A stretch of 64,000 nt of DNA from Lachnospiraceae bacterium. GTDB lineage: Bacteria > Bacillota > Clostridia > Lachnospirales > Lachnospiraceae. Below, one piece after another: positions 8,526-19,173 of this stretch (the first letter of the stretch is position 1; each line of letters opens with the position of its first letter). Location of the stretch: contig JAKVNF010000001.1 in the NCBI GenBank assembly GCA_022483465.1, positions 62,001-126,000 of the forward strand, written 5' to 3'. The notes below the pieces were generated by a model. That model did not search any database, was not told the origin of the DNA, and saw only the letters and a program-made list of their open reading frames with translations. The position numbers and the translations under genes were made by a program.

Positions 8526-10046
8526 AGGGTGTGTCATCCTTTAAATTGATCAATTCACGAGTCCTTTTTCAGCCCATGAATGATGTAGTTCCATTTGTTA
8601 GATGTCCCGATATTGATCCATTCAATATCAACTTTATCGTACTCTTCCTCAGAAGCCTTCAGTCCTGTTTTATAGTCATTGTAATCAGGCTGACAGGTTA
8701 CCTTCAGACCAGTTGTTGTAGTTGTTGATCCGATCAACTGAACTACAGTTTCAACACTGATTAGCGGTTTACCTGCCCAACTTTTTGATATCTCAGAGAA
8801 AAGGCGATGCTCCACCTTGTTCCATTTTGATGTTCCCGGCGGGAAATGAGAGATCTGAATCGGTATCCCGATTTCCTCAACCAGCTTTGCCAGTTCCGTC
8901 TTGAACATTCGCACACGGCTGGAATTGCTTCCGCCTCCATCACACGTGACATAAATCATGGTCGCGTCAGGAAACGTGTTCTTGCCAACGGTGTACCACC
9001 AGGCACGTATACTGGCGACTGCGAACTGGGAGGTGTCATGTGTGGTTCCAAGATTTACAAACCCAGTATTATTGTTGACGACGTAAACACCATATGGTGC
9101 AACCTGACCAAGTTCCTTATCCAGAAAATCGTGGTCAAGCACCGCTCGAGGATCTTTGCTATGTCTGTACTCCTTGCCTTTGTTGGCATAGTCTCCTATG
9201 TTTTCCTTCTTTTTGCAATCGATGGAAATCATGGGATTCCCTGCAGCTAAAACCTCTTTACCCGTTGCATTGATGAATTCAAACTGCACATTTCTGTCTG
9301 GATGTTCCTTACCGACCTGCTTCAGCTTCTTGTTCTGTTGTTTGCTCCAACCGAGTGCCTTCAGCATTCGGTTGACGACATTTCTCCCAACTGAATAGCC
9401 CTTCTCAGCGAGCATAGCTGAGAGCTTGCGATCACTCAGGTTTGTATAAAGCAGCACGGATTCCGGATTACCATAGGTGTAGTCGTCAAGGATCTCCATC
9501 AATGCAGGAATCAGTTCCGGATTTTTCGCAGCTTCACTTTTTCTGCCACCACCCGCGCGGCGCTGTCTGCTTTCAAGTGAAGAAAGGCTGACGGAGCCAT
9601 CATAAAGCCCGACAATCTGCTCTGGAGTTGCTTCCAGCAACATTTCAGAATCCTTATCGGTATCCGTAGTGCCAGAGTCTTCTGCTTCGTCACTTTTGGT
9701 TTCTGTCTCTGTGGAAGTAGAAGTCTCGCCGGCAGCATCAGCGATGATGAGCTTGAACTCTTCGTCGGACTTGCGCACGGTATTACGTGCCACACCGCAT
9801 TTTTCACTGATCGCAGACTTGCCGCCATAACCCAGTGCATCAGAAAGAGCTCCTATAATCAGCCGTCTCTGGCGCTCATTGACATAGGGCAAAATGACGG
9901 AAATATTGGATAAAATATGATCAACGTGGTCGCTATCATATATTGGTGAAGCCATGAATCGACTGCCTCCCATCCGAGATATAAGGCTATTATAGCAGTC
10001 GATTTATTACGTGCCAACTGATTAATTTATTATGTGTCAATTCCTT
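8526..10046 (-). mobile_element. ISAzo13-family insertion sequence, copy 1
   Basis: 1521 bases. The ends AGGGTGTGTCATCC and AAGGAATTGACACA are imperfect inverted repeats, and the 6-base direct repeat AGGCTT flanks the element (8520-8525 and 10047-10052). Apart from one visible base change it matches the copy at 25340-29413 once the nested insertion there is removed. That implies recent movement within this genome. It is inserted between the sugar-binding-protein gene and the permease genes in the same orientation as the operon. Confidence 0.85.
8555..9955 (-). CDS. ISAzo13-family DDE transposase
   Basis: About 466 residues from the ATG at 9955 (MASPIYDSD), preceded by GGGAGG; an in-frame ATG six codons earlier is less well placed. 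The N-terminus carries a helix-turn-helix (SEKCGVARNTVRKS), followed by an acidic Glu/Ser/Thr-rich linker. The catalytic part of the Rhodopirellula-type DDE family includes MISIDCKKKENIG, YVTCDGGGSNSSR and FPPGTSKWNKVEHRLFSEI, which hold the DDE acidic residues. The frame is intact, so the element is probably active. Confidence 0.9.
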   Translation of the reverse strand: MASPIYDSDHVDHILSNISVILPYVNERQRRLIIGALSDALGYGGKSAISEKCGVARNTVRKSDEEFKLIIADAAGETSTSTETETKSDEAEDSGTTDTDKDSEMLLEATPEQIVGLYDGSVSLSSLESRQRRAGGGRKSEAAKNPELIPALMEILDDYTYGNPESVLLYTNLSDRKLSAMLAEKGYSVGRNVVNRMLKALGWSKQQNKKLKQVGKEHPDRNVQFEFINATGKEVLAAGNPMISIDCKKKENIGDYANKGKEYRHSKDPRAVLDHDFLDKELGQVAPYGVYVVNNNTGFVNLGTTHDTSQFAVASIRAWWYTVGKNTFPDATMIYVTCDGGGSNSSRVRMFKTELAKLVEEIGIPIQISHFPPGTSKWNKVEHRLFSEISKSWAGKPLISVETVVQLIGSTTTTTGLKVTCQPDYNDYKTGLKASEEEYDKVDIEWINIGTSNKWNYIIHGLKKDS

Positions 10047-10101
10047 AGGCTTCCATCCTTGAGATTCCTATCGGCTCATGCAGCATCTGCATCCATCCAG
10101 A

Positions 10102-11421
10102 TCATTTCAGGTTCGAGTTGTAGTAATCCGTTGTCTCTGAGAGAACCTCATCTGGCTCCATATCGCCCTGCATCATCGACTGCAGATTCTTGAAGAGGGC
10201 ATCATACATTCCCGCCGCATTGCTGAACACCGGCAGCGTCTCAAAGTTGTCGCTGTAATCGGCGAACAGGCTGTCAAAGGTGGTGTCCTCACCGGTGTAG
10301 TCATCGTCAAGCGTGATAGCCGGCTGCTGGGATACTCTCTTGTGGAAATCCTGCATCACATCCTTGCTGGTGAGATACTTCATCAGCTTTACAGCAAGAT
10401 CCTTGTTCTGGCACTTGTTGAACAGCACCAGGCTGTCTGCAGCAACCATCGTCTTGGACTTGTCCCCGGCAGGGCCTTCCACGATCGGCGCATAGTCCCA
10501 GTTGATGTTGTCAATCTTCAGGGCATTGGAGGTCGCGATGTAGATCATGGCCGCCTCGCCGTTCTGGAACGAGGTAATGGTGTCGTCATTGGAAGTTGCG
10601 GAATCCGGAACAACGCCCTCATCCTTCAGCTTCTTCAGAAACTCTGTTGCCGTCTTTCCCGCATCGGTATCAATTGTGAGGTTCCCGTCCGCATCAACAA
10701 TCTCTCCGCCTGCGCCCCAGAAGTAGGGCCAGTAGATCTCATTGAGAGAGCCATAGTGCGGGTTCCCCCAATCCTGCATGAGTGGAGCCACATCCGGAAC
10801 CTTTTCCTTGATTGCCTTTCCGGTGTTCTCCAGCTCATCCCATGTCGTGGGGACCTTGTCCACACCTGCCTGCTTTAGGATATCCATGTTTGCGATCAGG
10901 ACTCTCGGGTTCCCGACCACGATCGGAAGCGCATACTGACCGCCAAGGATGTTCCCCAGGTCGTAGTACTTGTAGTTCTGCTTCTCCTCATCCGTGAAAT
11001 AGGAATCGATGTCCGCAAGGAGCCCGTTGTTGATGTAGTCGTAGAACATCTCCATGTACATGTATCCGACATCCGGACCGTCATCCGATGAGGTTCCCGT
11101 CAGATACTTCTCTTCGTAGCCGTCCCAGGGCGTAATCTCAATGGAGATGTCGCAGTTGTTCTCCTCTTCAAATGGCTTTACCTTCTCCGTCCAGAAGTCA
11201 ATGTCCGAAATCTGGCCATCGGTTCCTGCAAACGGAGGCATCCACAGCGTCAGGTGCGCGGCATCGCCAGAGGCTGCGCTCTCGCCGCTCTGGGTGCTGC
11301 CGCCTGCGGACAGATTCGCAGAGGACGCATCAGACGAAGAGGAAGAACTGCCGCAGCCTGCCAGGAGTCCGGCCAGCAGCGCCGCTGCCGACATTACCGC
11401 TACCAATCTTTTCTTTTTCAT
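10102..11421 (-). CDS. Sugar ABC transporter substrate-binding lipoprotein
   Basis: 439 residues. Lipoprotein signal with lipobox LLAGC at about residues 19-23, a Ser-rich tether, then an extracellular family 1 binding fold (LTLWMPPFAGTDG, YALPIVVGNPRVLIANMD, FQNGEAAMIYIATS). It should capture a carbohydrate for the permeases at 6.7-8.4 kb. Ribosome site AAGGA is 8 bases before the ATG. A weak promoter (TTCAAA 11496-11491, 18-base gap, TATGAT 11472-11467) lies in the 228-base gap shared with the divergent AraC regulator, which probably controls it. ISAzo13 is inserted 49-55 bases past the stop codon. Confidence 0.93.
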   Translation of the reverse strand: MKKKRLVAVMSAAALLAGLLAGCGSSSSSSDASSANLSAGGSTQSGESAASGDAAHLTLWMPPFAGTDGQISDIDFWTEKVKPFEEENNCDISIEITPWDGYEEKYLTGTSSDDGPDVGYMYMEMFYDYINNGLLADIDSYFTDEEKQNYKYYDLGNILGGQYALPIVVGNPRVLIANMDILKQAGVDKVPTTWDELENTGKAIKEKVPDVAPLMQDWGNPHYGSLNEIYWPYFWGAGGEIVDADGNLTIDTDAGKTATEFLKKLKDEGVVPDSATSNDDTITSFQNGEAAMIYIATSNALKIDNINWDYAPIVEGPAGDKSKTMVAADSLVLFNKCQNKDLAVKLMKYLTSKDVMQDFHKRVSQQPAITLDDDYTGEDTTFDSLFADYSDNFETLPVFSNAAGMYDALFKNLQSMMQGDMEPDEVLSETTDYYNSNLK

Positions 11422-11649
11422 AACATGATCCTTTCCCTTGCTCCTGAAACGTAAAGTTTTGGTGAAATCATACAGGGTAATATTAAAGAATTTGAAGGCG
11501 ATACGCTTGCATTTTTGTTCCGGATATTTATACTATCGTATTATTCGCAGTTGTGTGTCATTTCAATCACTTTTTTCGATGCCGGGACGATCTGCAACAT
11601 GTCTCGTACAGGTGTGCGGCGCTGCCTGCTGTGCACGGAGGAAATATCC
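11422..11649. promoter_or_regulatory. Divergent control region, binding-protein gene / AraC regulator
   Basis: Holds the weak minus-strand promoter at 11467-11496 and, for the plus strand, a GGAGG ribosome site at 11636-11640. The divergent layout and AraC-type regulator fit activation of the transport genes by the regulator. No clear paired AraC half-sites could be picked out by eye. Confidence 0.4.
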
Positions 11650-12567
11650 ATGACCCACATCCATTACATCGGCAAGAAGATTCCCCAACTGTTTCACATC
11701 ACCATGATCTACACGATCCACTACTTCGAATATGCCAGAGACTTCCACTTCGATGGAGAGCGCCACGATTTCTGGGAGTTCATCTATGTGGATTCCGGGA
11801 ATGTCGATATCTCTCAGGGGAGCAGGAAGATCACACTGACCAAGGATGAGATTGCCTTTCACAGACCGATGGAGTTTCATGATGTGCACGCCACAAAAAC
11901 AAGTGCTCCCAACCTCATTGTGATGTCCTTTCAGTGCCGGAGCAGCGCCATGCAGTTCTTCTCCGGGAAGGTCCTGCACCTCAATGCCACGGAGCGGAAA
12001 ATACTGGCGGACATCATCAAGGAAGCCAAAGGTGCCTTCTCCTCTTCTGTTGCAGACCCCTATCTGGCGGAAATTGAGCTCTCCGAGGATGGCCCCGCCG
12101 GTGCGCTGCAGTTGATGTGCAACCAGCTGGAAACCTTCCTCATCCTGCTGTATCGGCGTTGCAGCACATCCGCGAAGGCCGTCGAGGACACATCGGACAT
12201 CTCCAAGATGACCCAGATCAACAATCGCGACATGCAGTATGAGACAATCATCAAGTACATGGCCGACAACGTGGACAAGAAACTATCCATTGCGGATATT
12301 TGCCATCACACTGTGATCTCGAGATCGCAGCTCTACCGGGTATTTCGTAACCATGGTCAGGAAAGCGTCATGGAGACCTTCTCCAGAATGAAGATTGACG
12401 CTGCCAGTCACATGATCCGCGAAACCAGCATGCAGTTTCAGCAGATTTCAGAAGCGCTGAACTACTCCTCACTTCAGTACTTCTCGAGGCAGTTCCATAA
12501 GATCACCGGCAAGGCGCCATCCGAATACGCAACATCTGTGAAGGCAATGTCAGAAAGAGACACTTGA
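11650..12567 (+). CDS. AraC-family transcriptional regulator
   Basis: 305 residues from the ATG at 11650 (MTHIHYIGKK), chosen because GGAGG lies 9 bases upstream. The frame is open further upstream but without a ribosome site. The N-terminal ~110 residues are a cupin-like sugar-sensing domain (FWEFIYVDSGNVDISQG, HRPMEFHDVHA). The last ~95 residues carry the two AraC helix-turn-helix motifs (LSIADICHHTVISRSQLYR and ISEALNYSSLQYFSRQFHK, then TGKAPSEYA). Divergent from the sugar-binding-protein gene, it is the likely activator of that transport operon. A terminator follows 40 bases after the stop. Confidence 0.92.
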   Translation: MTHIHYIGKKIPQLFHITMIYTIHYFEYARDFHFDGERHDFWEFIYVDSGNVDISQGSRKITLTKDEIAFHRPMEFHDVHATKTSAPNLIVMSFQCRSSAMQFFSGKVLHLNATERKILADIIKEAKGAFSSSVADPYLAEIELSEDGPAGALQLMCNQLETFLILLYRRCSTSAKAVEDTSDISKMTQINNRDMQYETIIKYMADNVDKKLSIADICHHTVISRSQLYRVFRNHGQESVMETFSRMKIDAASHMIRETSMQFQQISEALNYSSLQYFSRQFHKITGKAPSEYATSVKAMSERDT

Positions 12568-12607
12568 CGGATTCGTTTCGCTATATCTTTCATATCTCGC
12601 TCATAAA

Positions 12608-12641
12608 AACAGGATGATGCCTTCTTGGCACCATCCTGTTT
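12608..12641. terminator. Bidirectional terminator between AraC and Wzz-like genes
   Basis: AACAGGATG-A-TGCC pairs with GGCA-C-CATCCTGTT around a TTCTT loop. It is followed by TTTTT on the minus strand (for the Wzz-like gene) and a short TTT on the plus strand (for the AraC gene). Confidence 0.85.
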
Positions 12642-12699
12642 CCTGTCACTATATGAATTTCTGATACTCTGCCGCTAGGATCCAACTCTGCAGCTGTTC

Positions 12700-14250
12700 T
12701 CAGGTCTCTGCCGTAATCACTGCCCCGAGAATCGGAACACCGCTCTCCCGGCAGATCCGGAGAGAGTTCTCCAGATGGGCTTTCCGGGAATTGTTGAGGG
12801 AGCAGACGATCACGGTGCCATTGCTCTGAGACATCTGTTCCAGTTCTTTCACATCCTTAGAAACGTCTCCGCACTGCGCCTTGATTCCCTTGGCCTGAAG
12901 CGCTTCTTCCAGTTTCTGCGTGACCTCTGCACTGAAGCCGTCGTCACAGTCCTGGACGAGATACAGGCTGGGCTCTCCTTTTTCATCCAGAGACTGGTAG
13001 ATGTTCTGGATCCTTGTTGCTGTGATGGCTGCGGCAGCGGACTCCTCCATGCCGTAGCCGGGGGTGTTGGCAAATTCTATTCGATCGGCCGTGTGCTGAA
13101 TGGCTCTGTTGAGTCCCCTGTATTTTTTGCTGCGATGAAAGAAGCCGATGGCCTCCGGGGTATGCCCGAGCTTCCTGCTCGAATACGGCAGCATCAGATT
13201 CAGCATGTCATCGATGGTCCGCACTCTTCCGCCGGACAGGTAGGAAACGATGGCCGCGACCAGGGCAATCAGGAAACCTGCCGCAGCGCCGATTGCAAAG
13301 TACTTGGCGGCGCTGATACCTGTCGTCTTCTGATCATCCCGGTTCTGCAGGAAGGTAAACAGGTTCTTCTGATCCTCCGACAGAGAGGACACATTGTCAG
13401 TCACAAAGGTGTTGTAGGAACTGACCAGGTCGCTGTTTGCAGCAATCTTGGCCTGCTGCTGGTCGGCAAGTTCCTGATAGACACCCTCCCGGTACACTTC
13501 ACTGATCTTGGTGATCGTCAGGGTTACTCCGCTCTCCTTCAGCTTCTCGGCATAGGCAAGGATCGCATCCTGCACCAGGGAAGAAACCTGTTCGCAGCTG
13601 TCCTTGGAGGGTCCGATCACAGATACGTTCATGAGCTTACTGTACCCCTTGGTGATCGTACCGCCATCGAAGATGGTATCTCCGTTCGCCGTGACAATGC
13701 TGATCTGGCTTGAATCAATCTTTGATTCGGTGTCATAATCCGGTGTGCTGATGCTCACAACCTCGGAGATGAAATCCGAATCCACATCGCTTCCATAGAC
13801 AGCAGCGATCTTGTCGTACTCCTCCTGGCCCAGCGCATAGGTCGAAAAGAAGTCCGCAATCCCCGACTGATTCGAGGTTACCAGAAAGCCGATGTTCTCA
13901 CGGGTCACGTTGTTTGAATCCATCGTCATGAGCAGTGACTTGTTCATGTAGGTCTGGCTGTCATTGATCTCGCTCTGATAGGCCTTGTATCTGCTGTACA
14001 GCGTATCAACGTTCTGGACCTCACTGGCAGTGAGGTTTCCCTCCAGTGCTGCCAGGTTTTCATCACTGTACTGGTTTTTGATCTTCGCGTATTGGGTCAC
14101 ATAGGCACAGACACCAACGACCAGTGCAAGCACTATGGTCGAGGCAAGGATCTGCCTCGTCTTCCGGAATACCGACGCAAACATCTTGCCGAGGTCAATC
14201 TCAACCTCATCGTCATCAGCTGTATTGTAATTTTCGTAATCCTGATTCAT
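12700..14250 (-). CDS. Wzz/YveK-like polysaccharide chain-length protein
   Basis: About 516 residues from the ATG at 14250 (MNQDYENYN). The frame also opens at a TTG 7 codons earlier, which lacks a ribosome site. There are two membrane segments, at about residues 38-56 and 325-345, flanking a ~270-residue outer domain, which is the co-polymerase layout. The cytoplasmic C-terminal part looks like the Rossmann core of a bacterial tyrosine kinase but has no Walker A motif (GTVIVCSLNNSRKAHLENS, GVPILGAVI), so it is probably a partner or scaffold, not a kinase. It has its own promoter and terminator and stands alone, cut off from the polysaccharide locus by the IS island. It is paralogous to the giant protein at 43303-46329. 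Confidence 0.8.
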   Translation of the reverse strand: MNQDYENYNTADDDEVEIDLGKMFASVFRKTRQILASTIVLALVVGVCAYVTQYAKIKNQYSDENLAALEGNLTASEVQNVDTLYSRYKAYQSEINDSQTYMNKSLLMTMDSNNVTRENIGFLVTSNQSGIADFFSTYALGQEEYDKIAAVYGSDVDSDFISEVVSISTPDYDTESKIDSSQISIVTANGDTIFDGGTITKGYSKLMNVSVIGPSKDSCEQVSSLVQDAILAYAEKLKESGVTLTITKISEVYREGVYQELADQQQAKIAANSDLVSSYNTFVTDNVSSLSEDQKNLFTFLQNRDDQKTTGISAAKYFAIGAAAGFLIALVAAIVSYLSGGRVRTIDDMLNLMLPYSSRKLGHTPEAIGFFHRSKKYRGLNRAIQHTADRIEFANTPGYGMEESAAAAITATRIQNIYQSLDEKGEPSLYLVQDCDDGFSAEVTQKLEEALQAKGIKAQCGDVSKDVKELEQMSQSNGTVIVCSLNNSRKAHLENSLRICRESGVPILGAVITAET

Positions 14251-14333
14251 ACCCTGCTTGTAGCCCACCAAGGAGTTTGGTCGCTAGCTGTTCCTTTCCG
14301 TTCTGGTTGTTGTCTTGGTACACAGTTCATGAG

Positions 14334-14363
14334 ATTATACCACAGGATCGACCAAAGTCGATC
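14334..14363 (-). promoter_or_regulatory. Extended -10 promoter with adjacent inverted repeat (Wzz-like gene)
   Basis: Minus strand TGG-TATAAT (TATAAT at 14339-14334), an extended -10. Immediately upstream is a perfect inverted repeat GATCGAC-4-GTCGATC (14346-14363) sitting where a -35 box would be, which suggests control by a DNA-binding protein. The start codon is about 85 bases downstream. Confidence 0.5.
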
Positions 14364-14465
14364 AGTTGATAGCGTATCGGCGATGGGTATTTTCATATCT
14401 TGGTGTCCTCACGCGGCACTTGTGTGCTCAATGTCATGACACCATCTATCAAAAACGGCAGAGTA

Positions 14466-14493
14466 CCACGTCCATTTGCCAAAATGGGCGTGG
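14466..14493. repeat. IS605 left-end hairpin
   Basis: CCACGTCCATTT pairs with AAATGGGCGTGG across a 4-base loop (one G-T pair). It is the kind of folded single-strand site a Y1 transposase recognises. It resembles the right-end hairpin at 30793-30822 (both have a CCATT/AATGG core). Confidence 0.7.
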
Positions 14494-14503
14494 GTGAATG
14501 CCG

Positions 14504-14920
14504 TCACTGATTCTGAATATACGTTTTGATATTAGTCAGACTGTTTTCACTGACCGAAGTAACAAAATAGCTGTCGCTCCAAAACAACGGCTTCCAATAG
14601 TACGGTTTCAAAAGTGTTTCGCCATACTGTTTACGGGCAAATCTGCTTGTCTTGGTTTTGATGACATTTACCAGTTCACCAACACAGGTAAAGGGATCTG
14701 CTTCAAATAAAATATGGACATGATCCGCCTCGCCATTCATTTCCAGAATGACAAGGCCCTTTTCATCACAAATCGTTTGAATGGTTTGATACACCAAATC
14801 TTTTATAGGTCCAAAAAGGACGGGCTTCCTGTATTTTGTCACCAGAACCAAATGGTATTGCAGCAAAAAGCAGCTGTGTCTGTTGGTGTAATATGGCTGA
14901 TTTTTCTTGCGCTTGTACAT
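14504..14920 (-). CDS. tnpA: IS200/IS605 TnpA, Y1 transposase
   Basis: 138 residues, full family length. The HUH motif is HVH at residues 67-69 (GEADHVHILFE) and the catalytic tyrosine is Tyr134 in the C-terminal YIQNQ. It cuts and rejoins single-stranded DNA at hairpin-marked ends. It is transcribed away from tnpB. The frame is intact, so it could act on its own ends, although the body of the element is now about 16 kb. Confidence 0.93.
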   Translation of the reverse strand: MYKRKKNQPYYTNRHSCFLLQYHLVLVTKYRKPVLFGPIKDLVYQTIQTICDEKGLVILEMNGEADHVHILFEADPFTCVGELVNVIKTKTSRFARKQYGETLLKPYYWKPLFWSDSYFVTSVSENSLTNIKTYIQNQ

Positions 14921-15793
14921 AATATCTCTCTCAAAAGCTGTACATCCATTTGAACATCTGCTATAATAGTACTGGCAAACAACGTGCTTGTAAAGGGGAC
15001 ATCCATTATGCTGAACGCATGGAATGTACTGGTCAGCCAGTCAAATTATCCGGACCTGTATCAAATTGATGATAAGGATTCCATGCTCGCAAAGAACCTG
15101 TATAATGCTGCCATGTTTCGGATTCGTCAGACATTCACAGGATGGGATAAAACCAACCGCACTGATCACGAAAACGAAGTTTTCGAAGAAATCCGCATAA
15201 CAAAGCAGAAACACCCGGATCTGAAAATCAAACGAGTCCTTAGCTATAAGGCATTGGACAAGATACTGCGTGCTACCAAGAATCCGGATTATTTTGCAGG
15301 ACTCCCCATGCAGACAGCGGAAGCAGTCGTTCATCAGGCTGTCAACGATTTCAGCAGCTGGCTGAAGGCGCTCCGCGATTATAAAAAGAATCCCACTAAA
15401 TACACAGGTAAGCCCAGAATGCCGAAGTATCGCAAAGGCAATCGGGCGACATTTGTGTTTACCAATCAGGATGCGGTCTTATACCATGAAGACGACAAGC
15501 GGCAGGACTCCGCCATCCTGAAGATTCCCGGTGTCCCAAAGTCCAAAAAACTGACATTGTTTGGCATACCGACAGTCGGTATTCTCAAACAAATTACTGT
15601 CACACCTATGTACGGCAGATTCATGATGTCCTTTATCATGGAAGACTGTGCTCCACCCGTCTACCCTGATCTCCCCAATTTGGCAGGTCTTGATTTTGGA
15701 ACAGACAACATCGCAGCTTTAGCGTGCACAGACGGTTCGTCCGTTGTATGCAAGGGCGGTGCTGTCCTTTCTGAAAACAGGCTGTTTTCCAAA

Positions 15794-17007
15794 GGCGTTA
15801 GTAAGAAAACGGGTTGATAAGCTCCAAAGCATTTTAGCAGAAGTATAAAATATGCCGTTTTGTACATTCTGCTGTACAACGGCCTTCTCTAACTTGAACT
15901 ACAATAGTCTTGCCAGGAGGGCAAGACTATGAGCTGCATTGAGCGCATACTGACCGAAGCCAGAGATCTTTCCAGGGACGACCTGATTCTTCTTGTTAAC
16001 AAGCTCATGGAGGGCTTCTCCCATGAGAGTGCAACCTCTTCTCCGAAGAAGATGATTGCTCCCCGTTTGGATTGTCCGATCTGCCATTCCAATGCTCATG
16101 TTGTTAGGAATGGACACAAACATGGAAAACAGGCATACATCTGCAGGCAATGTGGAACGTCATTTGTTACAACGAGCAACACTTTGCTCTCAGGCTCACA
16201 CTTTGGTACTGAGATCTGGACCAAGGTTCTGGAAGAGACGCTCAGGGGGACCTCTCTGGATAAGACGGTCAAGTCACTTGCCAGCCATGGATGCAAGATC
16301 AGCCATAGCAGTCTGTTCTTCATGCGGCATAAGATCATGCTTGCTCTCGAGGACATGCAGGTGGAGCAGCCAGCCACGGTGGAAGATGTCGTGGAAGCGG
16401 ATGAAACCTACGTTCCGGAGTCCAAAAAAGGTACGAAATTTGGCCCTGATGCCAGTCGAAAGCCCCGCAAGCGTGGCACTCCCGCATCCAAACGCGGCCT
16501 TTCAGACGAGCAGATCTGTATCTGCACCGCAGTACAGCGCAAGACTGGCGATCTGATCGTGAAATCCGAGAACCGGGCAAGGCCTTCCAGTGCAAATGTT
16601 GTTGATATCTATACTGGTCATGTCCAGAAGGGCACACTTTTCCTGACGGACGGCATGAATGTGTATCCGAGGCTGGGCAAGATCCTGGGAATCACGGTCA
16701 TGAATGTGAAGAAGGAGTCGGCAGGTTTCTTCAATCTGAACACTGTGAACAACCTTCACTCTTTTATCAAGCGCCGATATACCGAATATCGCGGTGTCGC
16801 CACCAAGTATTTGAACCGTTACAACCTCGTATTCAGGGCAGCGTACAGGCAGAGGACAACGATTGGGGAACTTGCGGAAACTCTCTTTGCATCCAGGAAT
16901 CCCAAGAAGGTACACCATTATGGAGATGTTAAGGAGCTCAATCTGCTTGCAATTTGATGACTACAAGATGCACTTATTGCTTATCAACCCGTTTTCTTAC
17001 TAACGCC
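15794..17007 (+). mobile_element. IS1595-family insertion sequence, copy A
   Basis: 1214 bases. Perfect terminal inverted repeats begin GGCGTTAGTAAGAAAACGGG (29 bases at each end). The 8-base target duplication TTTCCAAA is at 15786-15793 and 17008-17015. It is inserted in tnpB. Near-identical copy B is at 21059-22272. Confidence 0.97.
15929..16957 (+). CDS. IS1595-family transposase (copy A)
   Basis: 342 residues. N-terminal zinc ribbon (CPIC at about 51-54, CRQC at about 73-76), then the DDE-type ISXO2-like domain: VVEADETYVPES, TLFLTDGMNVY and NNLHSFIKRRYTEYRG. Frame intact and ends in place, so probably active. It is the likely source of the activity that moved the short elements at 20175-20482 and 57336-57643, whose ends it shares. 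Confidence 0.95.
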   Translation: MSCIERILTEARDLSRDDLILLVNKLMEGFSHESATSSPKKMIAPRLDCPICHSNAHVVRNGHKHGKQAYICRQCGTSFVTTSNTLLSGSHFGTEIWTKVLEETLRGTSLDKTVKSLASHGCKISHSSLFFMRHKIMLALEDMQVEQPATVEDVVEADETYVPESKKGTKFGPDASRKPRKRGTPASKRGLSDEQICICTAVQRKTGDLIVKSENRARPSSANVVDIYTGHVQKGTLFLTDGMNVYPRLGKILGITVMNVKKESAGFFNLNTVNNLHSFIKRRYTEYRGVATKYLNRYNLVFRAAYRQRTTIGELAETLFASRNPKKVHHYGDVKELNLLAI

Positions 17008-19173
17008 TTTCCAAAAACAAAGCAGACTCCGTTTCTCTGCTGACACAGGGTAAAGTGCATGCACACGCTGAATCAAAGCATCTGACCCGTCTGTCTTTGC
17101 AGCATTATTGCAGGCAGCACGATATGATGCACAAAATCAGCTGCCGAATCATCGAATGGTGCATTGAGCACCGCGTTGGTGTTCTGGTGATCGGGACAAA
17201 CAAGTCCTGGAAGCAGAACGCTGATATGGGGAAACGGAATAATCAGAACTTTGTGAGTATTCCGCATGCCACTCTTCGGCAGATGATTGCTTACAAAGCC
17301 ATGATCGCCGGTATTACCGTCATTGAGCAGGAGGAGAGCTATACGTCCAAATCTGATGTCACAGCAAACGATCCTATCCCGGTTTATGGACATGGTGAAG
17401 GAAAACCATCGTTTTCTGGCAGGCGAATCAGCAGAGGGCGATATCAGACTCATAGCGGACTGATCATCAATGCTGACTGTAACTCAAACTTCCCACTTGA
17501 AAAATGCTGTAACAGCCGATGGTTTCTTGCTCAACAGGTGATTTTTTGAAACTTGACAGCATTATGCAACTTTATCGCTTGTTAGAAACAAATTTAGGAA
17601 GTCGCGGAACAGGTTCTGTATAAACTCAGGCTGTGTCGAAAACCAGTTCGTCAGGTCGCTACGCATCTTTTCGGAGATCTGAATGGAGACATCACCTGTT
17701 CTGACCCCCTCGATCAGCATTGCAGCAAGACGGTCAATCGACTGCTTCAGGGAAATATCCTGAATGTCATCACAGCAGACGAAGAACAGCTCACAGATGG
17801 TCTTGGGATCATTCTTCTTGCGACGGATATACTCGAGAATGAGAAATCGTGTGAGCACGAGTGCAGTTGTGCTGTCGGTTACGTCGTAGCTGAGTCCTTG
17901 AAACTCCTTGCCAAGCTTGAGAAGGGACTTACATGCCCTGAAGCATACCTCGATGCCCCACCTGTAGCCATAGATTCTGACTACCTCACTGTCGGGCAGA
18001 GTCACCGCAGTGGTCAGAAGGATGATGTACTCATCCTTCTTGTTGCGATTGCGGACAAAGACCAGCTTGACAGGAAGCTGCTGATACTTCGTTTTGACAA
18101 CAATGGACCCGAACAGGTTCCCCTGCGGGCAATGACGGATGGCAGTCTTCGCAAGGCCTTTCAGGTTATACAGCCTGCCTTTGTACCAATACTGCTGCTT
18201 GGTATCTTTGAGCATGCCGATCACCTCAAGGCCGAGGTTCTTGATGTTGCAGATGAACGGTTCTGTCGTGAACCAGGTATCCATGAGCACGTATTCGGCT
18301 TTGATATCAGCGTCAATGGCGAAGCGAAGCAACTGAAGTGCAATCACGGGCTTTTGCGTAATTGCATCCACCCGTCTCTTGTACGCGTTGGTGTTATGAC
18401 GCAGGTGCTTGTCGTATACGTCGCAGATGCGGCTCTTAGCCTTGGCCGAAGCAAGCATGATGTACTGGACCGGAAGGAAGCTGTATCCATCGGTCCACCC
18501 AAGAAGAAGGAGATTAAATCCCCTCTCGGTTCTGTGGATCACGTGATTGTAGACATTGGAGAGCAGCTCCACCTTTTTGGAACGGTTACGGGCGATGACA
18601 GAGTCATCGAGCACGAAGCATCGTGCCCTGTTCTCGCGGGTAAGAGTAGTGAAATAGGCGGCAATCCTGGCGGAGAGGATCAGGATGAACTTTCTCCAGT
18701 TGTAGCGTCCTTCATTCAGGAAGCGGTAGTAGGTGTTATCGTCATAGGCAGTATCCTTCTTCTTGGAGTTGAGGAAGTGATACAGGTTGCACTTCTGGAA
18801 CACGAGGATTACAAGAAACTGAAAGAGCTCATATGCAGAGGCACCCTTCGCCTTGGTGATATTGGAGGCCTTCAGGAGAGCGCTTACGCCAAGCTCTTTC
18901 ATGGCGTGGTCGATTGAAATCCGATGTTCCAGTTTGAAGAGGTAACTTCCGCTTTTTCCTGATTTGCAGCCGGAACCTCAGATTTTTGCTGCCTGCCCCT
19001 GTACAGCAAACCTGAAAACGGCTATAACTGGGGCATAGAAACGACCGTTTCTAAAAAAATGCGTATCTTCCAAAGAGGTCGAACCTGAAATCCGAAATTC
19101 GGAACTTTTAAGTTCCACCCCTGCTTCTGGTGCATGGAGTGGTCTTTCAGGCTGATGCTCCGACCGATACGTA

